Origin: Desulfuromonas versatilis
GTDB lineage: Bacteria > Desulfobacterota > Desulfuromonadia > Desulfuromonadales > NIT-T3
Reading direction: 5' to 3'
NCBI RefSeq assembly: GCF_019704135.1
Contig: NZ_AP024355.1
Coordinates: forward strand, 4,285,034-4,349,033
DNA: 64,000 bases
Positions 9,154-16,928 of this stretch are shown here, in pieces. The position numbers and the translations under genes were made by a program. Position 1 is the first letter of the stretch, and each line of letters begins with the position of its first letter. Below the pieces are notes generated by a model. The model worked only from the letters and a program-made list of their open reading frames with translations. It was not told the origin of the DNA and did not search any database.

Positions 9154-10569
9154 TTACATTTTTGAAAGGCTTGCCGAAACCGGCAGGGTCAGCTCGAACA
9201 GGGCGCCACCCTCGGGCCGGTTCCAGCCGCGCGCCTGCCCGCCGTGAGCCACCGCCACCGCGCGCACCAGGCTCAGTCCCAGGCCGAGCCCCTTGGCGCT
9301 GTCGTGGCGCCCCCGGTAGAGCCGCTCCCAGATCCGCTCCAGGTCCCCCGGGTCGATGCCGGGCCCGGTGTCGGCCACCCGGATCCGCAGCCCCCCTTCG
9401 GCCGGCTCCAGGCTCAACTCCACCCTGCCGCCTGCCGGGGTGTACTTCACCGCGTTGTCGAGCAGGTTGGCCAGCGCCTGGCTGACCCGCTCGGGGTCCA
9501 GGGCCCAGCGGATGCCGGGTGCGATCCGCGTCTCGACCGCCACCGCCTTCTCCTCGCCGACCATGCCGTACATCTCTGCCAGGTTCTCCGCCAGCGCCGA
9601 GACATCCACCTCGCGCAGGCTCAGGCGCAGGGTTCCGGTCTCGGCCTCGGAGATGTCCATCAGCATGCCGAGCATGCGCAGGATCTGCTCCGACTCCTCG
9701 ACGCTGGCCTGCAGGGCCCCCTGGCAGGCGCGGCTGTCCGGGCCCCTCTGCAGAGCCTCCTCGGCGCGGTTGCGGAAACGGGTCATCGGGGTGCGCAGGT
9801 CGTGAGCCACGCTATCCAGCGCCCCCTTCATGCCGCGGATCAGCTGGTTGATCCTCTCGATCATTTCGTTGAACAGCCGCCCCAGGTCGTCCAGCTCGTC
9901 GCCGTTGCCGCTGCGCGGGGCGCGGGCCTCCCAGCGGCCGCTCTTGATCGATTCGACGGTCTGCACCAGATCGCGCACCGGGCGCAGGGAGCGCTGGGCG
10001 AGCAGCGCCCCGCCCGCCAGGCCCAGCGCCAGCAGGGGCAGGGCGGCGAACAGGAAGGTCTCGCGCAGCCGGCGAAGGACCGCCCCCCGGTCTTCGGTGC
10101 TGATGCCGACCTGGAAGCGGAAGCCGTCTGGCAGTTCGGCGCAGAGGACCTCAAGCCGGTGAGCCTGGCCAGGGGAGACAACCTCCAGCCAACGACCCTC
10201 CATCCCGGCGGGGAGCCGTTCCAGGGGCGTCAGGTCGAACTCCCGCCAGTACTGGGGGAAGTAGACCCGGGGGACCTCCCCGGCCCAGCCGTCGATGCGG
10301 GTGAAAAAGGGGTTGTTGCGGCGGAAGCGGTCGTTCGCCAGGACCAGCGCCTCGAAGGCCGGCACCCCGCCGGCCAGGTAGCGTTCGCGCAGGCTCTGCA
10401 GCTCGATGGAGACCTGCTCGCGCTCGCCGCGCGCCAGGTTGGCGGCGAGAAAGCCGTAGCCGATGGCCATCAGCACCAGGAAGCTGAGCAGGGTCAGCAG
10501 CGAGTAGCCGGCGGCGATGCGCAAGCCGATGGTGCCGGGAAGCCTACTCTTCCGGGGCTTTGAGGACAT
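9154..10569 (-). CDS. Membrane sensor histidine kinase (HAMP-HisKA-HATPase)
   Basis: The 471-residue protein has a first transmembrane helix at ~14-40, a ~130-residue periplasmic sensor, a second helix at ~171-192, HAMP (~193-245), and HisKA with phospho-acceptor H256 (DSVAHDLRTPMTRF). The ATPase domain carries the N box LANLLDNAVKYTP, G1 DTGPGID and G2 KGLGLGLS. The start MSSKPRKSRL at 10569 overlaps the response regulator stop by 26 bp, so the two are translationally coupled. The layout resembles copper/antibiotic-type OmpR-EnvZ relatives, but the stimulus cannot be read from sequence. Confidence 0.9.
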   Translation of the reverse strand: MSSKPRKSRLPGTIGLRIAAGYSLLTLLSFLVLMAIGYGFLAANLARGEREQVSIELQSLRERYLAGGVPAFEALVLANDRFRRNNPFFTRIDGWAGEVPRVYFPQYWREFDLTPLERLPAGMEGRWLEVVSPGQAHRLEVLCAELPDGFRFQVGISTEDRGAVLRRLRETFLFAALPLLALGLAGGALLAQRSLRPVRDLVQTVESIKSGRWEARAPRSGNGDELDDLGRLFNEMIERINQLIRGMKGALDSVAHDLRTPMTRFRNRAEEALQRGPDSRACQGALQASVEESEQILRMLGMLMDISEAETGTLRLSLREVDVSALAENLAEMYGMVGEEKAVAVETRIAPGIRWALDPERVSQALANLLDNAVKYTPAGGRVELSLEPAEGGLRIRVADTGPGIDPGDLERIWERLYRGRHDSAKGLGLGLSLVRAVAVAHGGQARGWNRPEGGALFELTLPVSASLSKM

Positions 10570-11224
10570 AGCCGATCCCGCGCAGGGTGTGGATGAGCTT
10601 GACCGGGAAATCCCGGTCGACCTTGTTTCGCAGCCGGCAGACCAGCACATCCACCACGTTGGTCTGGGGATCGAAGCGGAAATCCCAGACCTGCTCGAGG
10701 ATCATGGTCTTGGAGAGGATCTTGCCGGCGTTGCGCAGCAGGTACTCGAGCAGGGCGAATTCGCGGGGCTGCAACTCGAGGCGCTGGCCGCCGCGAAAGA
10801 CCTCGCGGCGCACCAGGTCCATGCGCAGGTCCGCGCAGCCCAGGCGGGTGGTCTCAGTCGTGCCGCTGCTGCGCCGCAGCAGGGCCTGGATGCGGGCCAG
10901 CAGCTCGGCGAACAGAAACGGCTTGACCAGGTAGTCGTCGGCGCCGCGCTGCAGGGCGTCCACCCGTTCGTCGGCGGTCTGCTTGGCGCTGAGAATCAGG
11001 ATCGGCAGCTGCTGCCCCCGGTTGCGCAGCAGCTGCAGCAGGCTGATGCCGTCGAGCCGGGGCAGCATGATGTCCACCACCGCCGCGTCGTAGCGCACCA
11101 TCTGCATGAGATGCAGGCCCTCCTCGCCGTCTTGGGCATGGTCGACGGCATAGCCGGCCTCGCGGAATCCCTTGAGGATGAATTCGGCGATCTGATGATC
11201 GTCCTCCACCAGCAGCAGGCGCAT
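10544..11224 (-). CDS. OmpR/PhoB-family response regulator
   Basis: The 226 residues comprise a receiver domain (E7-D8-D9, phospho-acceptor D51 in AAVVDIMLPRLDG, Lys in DYLVKPF) and a C-terminal winged helix (ELQPREFALLEYLLRNAGKILSKTMILEQVW ... VDVLVCRLRNKVD). The C-terminal LIHTLRGIGYVL is diagnostic of OmpR-type regulators. GGGGGAG lies before the ATG. It is transcribed with the downstream kinase, and a sigma-54 activator gene ends 36 bp upstream on the same strand. Confidence 0.93.
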   Translation of the reverse strand: MRLLLVEDDHQIAEFILKGFREAGYAVDHAQDGEEGLHLMQMVRYDAAVVDIMLPRLDGISLLQLLRNRGQQLPILILSAKQTADERVDALQRGADDYLVKPFLFAELLARIQALLRRSSGTTETTRLGCADLRMDLVRREVFRGGQRLELQPREFALLEYLLRNAGKILSKTMILEQVWDFRFDPQTNVVDVLVCRLRNKVDRDFPVKLIHTLRGIGYVLKAPEE

Positions 11225-11260
11225 ATTCAGTTCTCCCCCATCCGGAAGTGGGCAGCCGAA

Positions 11261-12739
11261 TCAGCCTTCGAGGTCCTCGCGCCGCAGGCCGAGTTTGTCC
11301 AGGTAGCGGTAGAGGGTGGCGCGGTGTACCCCGAGCAGCCGTGCGGCGCCGGCCAGGTTGCCCCCCGCGGCCTGGTAGGCGCGGCGGATCTCCTCGACGT
11401 CCAGGTCGGCCGGGCGGGTGCTGCGCGCCCCCGCCGGCGCGCCACCCCGCGGTACGATCTCCGCCTCCAGGGCCGTGCGCGGCGCCCCCTCGATGAGCAG
11501 CCGCTCGCTGGCCAGCGGATAAGGGGGGCTGACCGCCTGGGGCGGGCGGGATTCGGCGGCATCCAGGTTCCAGTTGCCGGGGGAGAAGTCCTGCCGTTCG
11601 CGGATCCATTCGGCAAAGGCGCGGGCCCCGATCACTTCGGCCTGGGTCTCGACGAACACCCGCTCGAGGACGTTGCGCAGCTCGCGGATGTTGCCCGGCC
11701 AGAGATAGGACTGGAGCAGGTGCAGGGCATCGGGGGTGAGGCGGCGGATCTGCTTGGCGTACTTGCGGTTGAACATCGCCAGGAAGTGCTCGGCCAGGTG
11801 GGGGATGTCCTCGGGGCGCTGGCGCAGCGGCGGCAGGTGGATGCGCAGCACCGAGAGCCGGTGGTAGAGGTCGGCGCGAAAGCGCCCCTGGCCCACCGCC
11901 TGCTCGAGGGTCACGTTGGTGGCGGCCACCACCCTTACATCCACTTTCTGCTCGGCCTCGGCCCCGACCCGCTCGATGCGCCCCTCTTCCAGCGCCCGCA
12001 GCAGCTTGGCCTGGGTGTGCACCGGCATGTCGCCGATCTCGTCGAGAAACAGCGTCCCCCGGTCGGCCCGCTCGAAACGCCCGCGGTGGGTGCGCACCGC
12101 GCCGGTAAAGGCCCCCTTCTCGTGACCGAAGAGCTCGGACTCGAGCAACTCCTCGCTGATCGCCGAGCAATTGACCGCGACAAAGGGGCCCCGGTGGCGG
12201 GGGCTCTGGTCGTGCAGGGCACGGGCCACCAGCTCCTTGCCGGTGCCGGTTTCGCCGGTGACCACCACCGGTGCGTCGGATGCGGCGTACAGGTCGATCT
12301 TGCGGAATACCTCGCGCATTCCGGCGCTGCTGCCGACCATGCCGCCGTAAACCAGCTTCTGCCCGGCCTCGCCAGGGCTCGCCCGGCGAAACCGAAACAC
12401 CACCAGGCGCCCGCGAAAGTCCTCGCTCAGCCCGCCGGGGCGCACCTCGGCAACCAGCCGCGCCGGGCGCGGCGCGGCGAAGCTGACCGGGATGGCGTCC
12501 AGAGGCCTGTCGTTCTCGAGCACCTCGCGGGCCAGTTCGGCCAGCGGCGGCGTGCCGTCGCCGAAGGCCTCGGCCAGGGCCTTGCCCTGCAGCTGCTCGA
12601 CCGCCCGGCCGGCCAGGGCCGCCAGGGCCGGGGAGATGCTCTGGATCTTCCAGCGCCCGCCCGGCTGCTCGGCCAGCACCAGGTCGGGGGCGAGCGCCGG
12701 AAGGTTCCGGGTATCGAAGGGGGCGTCCTGGGAGAGCAT
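11261..12739 (-). CDS. Sigma-54-dependent transcriptional activator (PAS, AAA+, Fis)
   Basis: The 492-residue enhancer-binding protein has an N-terminal PAS-like sensor (~20-120), a central AAA+ domain with Walker A GETGTGKE, the sigma-54 contact loop GAFTGA, Walker B GTLFLDEIGDM and the LWPGNIRELRNVLER segment, a low-complexity linker, and a C-terminal Fis-type helix-turn-helix (NLAGAARLLGVHRATLYRYL). There is no receiver domain, so activation is probably by ligand or partner rather than phosphotransfer. The ATG at 12739 is preceded by AGGTGG; a GTG at 12805 in the same frame has no ribosome-binding site. Downstream are the response regulator and kinase. Its DNA sites are unknown. Confidence 0.9.
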   Translation of the reverse strand: MLSQDAPFDTRNLPALAPDLVLAEQPGGRWKIQSISPALAALAGRAVEQLQGKALAEAFGDGTPPLAELAREVLENDRPLDAIPVSFAAPRPARLVAEVRPGGLSEDFRGRLVVFRFRRASPGEAGQKLVYGGMVGSSAGMREVFRKIDLYAASDAPVVVTGETGTGKELVARALHDQSPRHRGPFVAVNCSAISEELLESELFGHEKGAFTGAVRTHRGRFERADRGTLFLDEIGDMPVHTQAKLLRALEEGRIERVGAEAEQKVDVRVVAATNVTLEQAVGQGRFRADLYHRLSVLRIHLPPLRQRPEDIPHLAEHFLAMFNRKYAKQIRRLTPDALHLLQSYLWPGNIRELRNVLERVFVETQAEVIGARAFAEWIRERQDFSPGNWNLDAAESRPPQAVSPPYPLASERLLIEGAPRTALEAEIVPRGGAPAGARSTRPADLDVEEIRRAYQAAGGNLAGAARLLGVHRATLYRYLDKLGLRREDLEG

Positions 12740-13083
12740 CTCTTCCACCTGGCGGCGCGGGAAAACCGGCGAAGGATTAACCGCACAAAAACCTGAATTG
12801 GCCACGGATCAAATCGGATAAAGTCTGATAAATCGAAGACATCACCTTTTAAAATGCATGACCTGTGGGGTTTTCGATCCGAATTCTTATTATGCCTTGA
12901 AAATCGGATTTGATCAGATTTGATCCGCGTCCAAAATGTTTTTTCCGGTCTTTAAGTAATCGAAATCGCCCGTTTAATGTAACCTTTCGGCAGGGGAAGT
13001 TCAAGCCCGCTCGGCAAGCGGCGGCCGCGTCGGATCCGCCCGATCGGTCGGATCGGTCCGATCCGTCGCGGCCGGACCCACCG
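12740..13083. repeat. Noncoding interval with GATCAAATC inverted repeat
   Basis: No gene is supported. At ~12800-12935 there is a long imperfect inverted repeat: GGATCAAATCGGATAAA on the left and ATCGGATTTGATCAGATT plus TGATCCGCGTCC on the right. It has the same design as the CGCAGATGG and CACGAAGG families. Positions 13033-13070 hold repeated GATCCG/GATCGG words. Confidence 0.6.
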
Positions 13084-13119
13084 AAAAAAAAACAGGCCGC
13101 CCCGCAGGGGGACGGCCTG
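13084..13119 (-). terminator. Rho-independent terminator after the OmpA-family gene
   Basis: On the minus strand: AGGCCGTCCCC, CTGC, GGGGCGGCCT, then a run of nine T after one G. It is a textbook terminator, 28 bp after the stop at 13147. Confidence 0.9.
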
Positions 13120-13146
13120 GTGTTGCGCTTTGCGAGCGGGAGCGCC

Positions 13147-14622
13147 TCAGCTCGCCGAACCGCTCGGCTTGATGACCACGTCGATGCGCCGGTTGACGGC
13201 GCGCCCCTCGGGGGATTCGTTGGAGGCCAGGGGGCGCTCGGAGCCGTAGCCGACGGCGGTGATCCGCTCGGCGGGCAGGGTGCTGTTGGCCAGGAAGTAC
13301 TCGCGCACCGCCTCGGCCCGGCTCTGGGAGAGGTGGGCGTTGAGCGCCGCGCTGCCGGTGCTGTCGGTGTGGCCCTCGATCACCACGTCGGGTTCGCCGA
13401 AGTTGCGGATCGCCTTGCGCACCTTGCTCAGCAGGGCGTAGTTGTTCGGCATGATGACTTCCTTGCCGACCGGGAACTGGATCGCCTTGAGGCGGATGAT
13501 CAGGTTGTTGCCCTGTTTGTAGACCTCGGCCTCCTCGGCAGCGAAGAAGCCCTGCACCTCGGTGAACAGGCGCTGGAAGAGCTCTTCGCGGGCCAGCCGT
13601 TCGCGGGCCACCTCCACCTCGCGGGCGCGGCCCTCGGCTTTGGCCAGCTGCTGCTGGTAGTCTTCGATCACCACCTGCTGCTCCTTGAGCTTGCCGGCGA
13701 GAAACTGCTGATCGTCCTGCAGGGAGACGATCGAAGCGAGGATGTTCTGCCGCTGGGTGGCGAAGGGCTCGTCGCGCATGTCGCGGGCGTTGAGCTTGGC
13801 GGTGATCTGGTAAAGCAGCTCCTCGTTCTGCAGCGCGACCTCCTCGGGCCGCAGGGTCTTGACCAACTCGGCCTGGCTCATGATCCCCCCCAGCCGCCGC
13901 GCCTGGAACAGGGCCTGGCTGGCCAGCTGCTGCATCTTCTCCTTCTGGTAGCGCTGCTCGGTGATGAACGCGTCGGCCTCGCTGAGGCTCTGCTGGGCGA
14001 CCGCCAGGGTATCGGGGGCGATCTTCTTCGCGCCGTTCTTCTCCGCCTCGCTCAGCAGGCGGCGCACCTCACCGAGGGTCTGCTCCTTGATCGCCCGCAG
14101 TTCCAGCTCGTCGAAGGCCCGGGTCACCGCCCCCTTGTTCTTGCGGGCCTTGCTGAGGTTGTCGTTTTCGATGGCTTCGGTCAGCTCGAGGAAATCGTCC
14201 TCCACGGCCTGATAATCCCGACCGAAGCTGGTGGCCCCGGCCGCCAGGGCCTGCTCGCGGGCCTTGATGGTGTCGGCCAGCGCGGTGCGCGCCACTTCGG
14301 CCGCCTCCTCGGCCCGCTGCAGGTTGGCCCGGCCGAAGGCCGCCTTTTCCAGCAGGTCGGTCACCGAATCGCCCTTTTCCAGGCCGCGCTTGGCGTCGTT
14401 CAGGGACTCCTCGGCCTTGGCGTACCAGCCCGGGGCGAGCACATGGAGTTGGTTGTTGCGGGCGACGGCGAGGTCTTTTTCCAGGTTGGCGATCTGCTCG
14501 ATGGGGTTCTGCGCCAGGCTGACCGGTTCGACACTGAGCGGAGGCTTTCCGCAGCCACCGAGCAGCCCCAGACCGGCGGCCGCCAGGGCGACCAGGGCAA
14601 TTCGTCTCCAGGACATGACCAT
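13147..14622 (-). CDS. OmpA-family outer-membrane lipoprotein with long coiled coil
   Basis: The 491-residue protein begins with a lipoprotein signal (lipobox LLGGC, Cys ~24). Residues ~40-370 are mostly helical and charged (DUF4398-like segments such as WYAKAEESLNDAKRGLEKGD, then a coiled coil). Residues ~375-488 are an OmpA/MotB peptidoglycan-binding domain (FPVGKEVI, VVIEGHTDSTG, LSQSRAEAVREYF, GYGSERPLASN, NRRIDVVI). It likely anchors the outer membrane to peptidoglycan across the periplasm. AAGGAG precedes the ATG and its own terminator follows, so it is monocistronic. Confidence 0.85.
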   Translation of the reverse strand: MVMSWRRIALVALAAAGLGLLGGCGKPPLSVEPVSLAQNPIEQIANLEKDLAVARNNQLHVLAPGWYAKAEESLNDAKRGLEKGDSVTDLLEKAAFGRANLQRAEEAAEVARTALADTIKAREQALAAGATSFGRDYQAVEDDFLELTEAIENDNLSKARKNKGAVTRAFDELELRAIKEQTLGEVRRLLSEAEKNGAKKIAPDTLAVAQQSLSEADAFITEQRYQKEKMQQLASQALFQARRLGGIMSQAELVKTLRPEEVALQNEELLYQITAKLNARDMRDEPFATQRQNILASIVSLQDDQQFLAGKLKEQQVVIEDYQQQLAKAEGRAREVEVARERLAREELFQRLFTEVQGFFAAEEAEVYKQGNNLIIRLKAIQFPVGKEVIMPNNYALLSKVRKAIRNFGEPDVVIEGHTDSTGSAALNAHLSQSRAEAVREYFLANSTLPAERITAVGYGSERPLASNESPEGRAVNRRIDVVIKPSGSAS

Positions 14623-14831
14623 TTCGACTCCTTGGGCGGTTGGATGACACGATTCTCCGGCTCACGGCCGGGGGTCGTTTTCATAGCTTTTAAATATACA
14701 CCCTTTCCTGAAAAAATCCGGTGGAAAAATGCAAATTCTCCCCCCCGAAGGTTGCAAAACCCCCTGGCTCTGGCACCCTTTTCCGAGGGGCGGCAGCGCA
14801 TTCCCCGCAGCGATTTCCCGGAGCATGCATA

Positions 14832-15923
14832 ATGGCGAAAAAAATCTTCATCGCGGCGACCGGCCAGAACACCGGCAAGACCACCACCAGCTTGTCGCTG
14901 ATGCACATGGCGCGGAAAAAATACGGCCGGGTCGGCTTCATCAAGCCATTGGGCCCCAAACCGACCTTCATGAACGGGCTGGACGTGGACATGGATGCGG
15001 CGCTGATGGCCAAGGTCTACGGCCTGGAGGACGACCTGCACCTGATGTCGCCGGTGGTGCTGCACGCCGGCTCGACCCGCAAGGTCCTCGACGGTGCCGT
15101 CTCGCGCGAAGCGCTGCTGGAGAAGATCCGCCAGGCCTGCGCCGAACTCGAACGGCGCTGCGATTATTTGATCATCGAGGGCGCGGGGCACACCGGCGTG
15201 GGCTCGGTGGTGGGCCTCAACAACGCCTTTCTCGCCCGGGAGCTGGATGCGCCGGTGCTGATGGTGACGGGGGGCGGAGTCGGCAACGTCATCGACGCCA
15301 TCCACCTCAACCTGGCCCTCTACCGCCAGGAGGGGGCCAGGGTGCGGGTGATTCTGCCCAACAAGCTGCTGCGCGCCAAGCGCGAGGCGACCCTGCGCTA
15401 CCTGCGCCTGGCCTTCCACGAGGCGCCCTACAAGGTGGTGGGCGGCTTCAACTTTTCGCCGATCCTCGCCCACCCCACCCTGCTGCACATCTCGAAGCTG
15501 CTCGGCCTGCCGCTGCGCGCCACCCCGGAGCAGGCCTCGCGCATCGTCCACCATGTCCAGCTCGGCGCCGCCTCGGCCCAGCGGGTGATCGAGATGCTGA
15601 AGATCTCCACCCTGCTGCTGGTCACCAGCACCCGCGACGAGCTGCTGGTGATGCTCTCTTCGCTCCATCACCTGCCCGAGTACAACACCGAGATCGCCGG
15701 CCTGATCATCCCCGGCGTCGCCCCGGTGTCCAAGATCACCCAGATGATCATCGATTCCAGCGAGATCCCCTACATGCGCAGCACCCTGAACACCTCGGAG
15801 GTCTTCTCCATCATCAAGGACGACGTCTCGAAGATCACCGCGGAGGACACGGAAAAGATCGCCCTGACCCAGAAGCTGGCCGAAACCGAGCTGGACTTCG
15901 AGGCGATCGACGCCCTGCTCTGA
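14832..15923 (+). CDS. BioD-like P-loop ATPase with DRTGG domain
   Basis: The 363 residues start MAKKIFIAATGQNTGKTTTS, a P-loop of the dethiobiotin-synthetase/cobyrinate-synthase class (GQNTGKTT). The partner motif is YLIIEGAGHTGVGSV. Residues ~215-330 match the DRTGG domain (STLLLVTSTRDELLVMLSS, AGLIIPGVAPV). The same N-terminal module occurs in phosphotransacetylases of the Pta long form, but no acetyltransferase domain follows. The substrate is unknown. The start at 14832 has a GGAG about 11 nt upstream; longer in-frame starts have no homology. It is a single gene, divergent from the OmpA-family gene. Confidence 0.75.
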   Translation: MAKKIFIAATGQNTGKTTTSLSLMHMARKKYGRVGFIKPLGPKPTFMNGLDVDMDAALMAKVYGLEDDLHLMSPVVLHAGSTRKVLDGAVSREALLEKIRQACAELERRCDYLIIEGAGHTGVGSVVGLNNAFLARELDAPVLMVTGGGVGNVIDAIHLNLALYRQEGARVRVILPNKLLRAKREATLRYLRLAFHEAPYKVVGGFNFSPILAHPTLLHISKLLGLPLRATPEQASRIVHHVQLGAASAQRVIEMLKISTLLLVTSTRDELLVMLSSLHHLPEYNTEIAGLIIPGVAPVSKITQMIIDSSEIPYMRSTLNTSEVFSIIKDDVSKITAEDTEKIALTQKLAETELDFEAIDALL

Positions 15924-16032
15924 GAGCCTCCTGGCTGACCCGCCCCTGCCAAGTGCCGACTGGCCCACACCGGGCTTCCAACAGCCGCAACCGCGACGTC
16001 TTCCAAACCTGAAAAAAATTTTAGAGGGGCGT

Positions 16033-16060
16033 TTGACAATCCTCTTTTTGGGAATATAAT
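16033..16060 (+). promoter_or_regulatory. Consensus sigma-70 promoter for the DUF6502-DUF5666 operon
   Basis: TTGACA (16033-16038), a 16-nt spacer and TATAAT (16055-16060): both boxes are exact consensus. The expected start is near 16067, followed by AGGAG and the ATG at 16086. Such a strong promoter implies repression, consistent with the overlapping dyad. Confidence 0.8.
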
Positions 16061-16073
16061 CCCAAATAAGAGG
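16041..16073. promoter_or_regulatory. 33-bp dyad over the -10 box, probable operator
   Basis: CCTCTTTTTGGGA, centre ATATAA, then TCCCAAATAAGAGG: two near-perfect arms (CCTCTT-TTTGGGA facing TCCCAAA-T-AAGAGG) centred on the -10 element. Because transcription starts inside it, it cannot form a complete RNA hairpin, so a DNA-binding protein is the simplest reading. Confidence 0.65.
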
Positions 16074-16085
16074 AGTAAAAAGGTT

Positions 16086-16928
16086 ATGAAACAAACCCTG
16101 CAAATCGCCGTCCTCAAGCTGCTGCGCCCCCTGGTTCGCATCCTGCTGCGCAACGGCGTCCCCTTCGGGGCCTTCGCCGACCTGGCACGCTGGGTCTACG
16201 TCGACGTCGCTTTGCACGAGTTCGGGCTTTCCGGCCGCAAGCCCTCTGATTCGCGGGCCTCCATCGTCACCGGACTCTCCCGCAAAGAGATCCGCAGGCT
16301 GCGGGACATGAGCCACCCCGGGGGCGAAGAGTCGATCGAGCGCTACAACCGGGCCGCCCGGGTCATTTCCGGTTGGGTGCGCGATCGCCGTTTCTGCGAC
16401 GCCAAGGGGAACCCGAAGGCGCTGCCCATCGAGCAGGGCCCGGTCAGTTTCCAGGATCTGGTCAAACAGTTCAGCGGCGACGTTCCGGCCCGGGCCATCC
16501 TCGACGAACTGGTTCACGTGGGGGCGGTGGAGACGACCCCGGACAAGCAGATCCGCCTGCTCGAACGGGCCTATGTCCCGGCCACCGGCGAAGGCGAAAA
16601 GCTGGGAATCCTCGGCAGCGACGTGGCGGATCTGATCACCACCATCGACAACAACCTGCAGGGCGCGCCCCGAAACCCCCGGTTCCAGCGCAAAGTCGCC
16701 TACGACAATCTCCCCGTCGAAGCCCTCGCCGAATTCAAGAAAATCAGTGCCCACCAGGGGCAGCAACTGCTCGAAAAACTCGACCGTTACCTGGCAAGCC
16801 ACGACCGTGACACCGCCCCCGAGGCCCAGGGGAGCGGGCGGGTGCGCGCCGGGGTGGGCATCTACTATTTCGAAGAGACCCTTGAAGAGGCTCCCGCGGG
16901 GCCGGCAAGGGAAGGGAGCAAGCGATGA
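16086..16928 (+). CDS. DUF6502 family protein
   Basis: The 280-residue protein has the family signature at its N-terminus: LLRPLVRILLRNGVPFGAFADLARWVYVDV, then DSRASIVTGLSRKEIRRLRDM, which looks like a helix-turn-helix. The rest is mixed helical with no membrane segment. Members of this family are often encoded beside DUF5666 proteins, as here: the next gene overlaps by 4 bp (ATGA). A DNA-binding role, possibly autoregulation through the dyad over its own promoter, is inferred and not shown. AGGAG precedes the ATG. Confidence 0.8.
   Translation: MKQTLQIAVLKLLRPLVRILLRNGVPFGAFADLARWVYVDVALHEFGLSGRKPSDSRASIVTGLSRKEIRRLRDMSHPGGEESIERYNRAARVISGWVRDRRFCDAKGNPKALPIEQGPVSFQDLVKQFSGDVPARAILDELVHVGAVETTPDKQIRLLERAYVPATGEGEKLGILGSDVADLITTIDNNLQGAPRNPRFQRKVAYDNLPVEALAEFKKISAHQGQQLLEKLDRYLASHDRDTAPEAQGSGRVRAGVGIYYFEETLEEAPAGPAREGSKR

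Noticed and set aside
10517-12796. A 759-codon plus-strand frame
   Set aside because: Antisense to the response regulator and sigma-54 activator, which both have complete diagnostic motifs.
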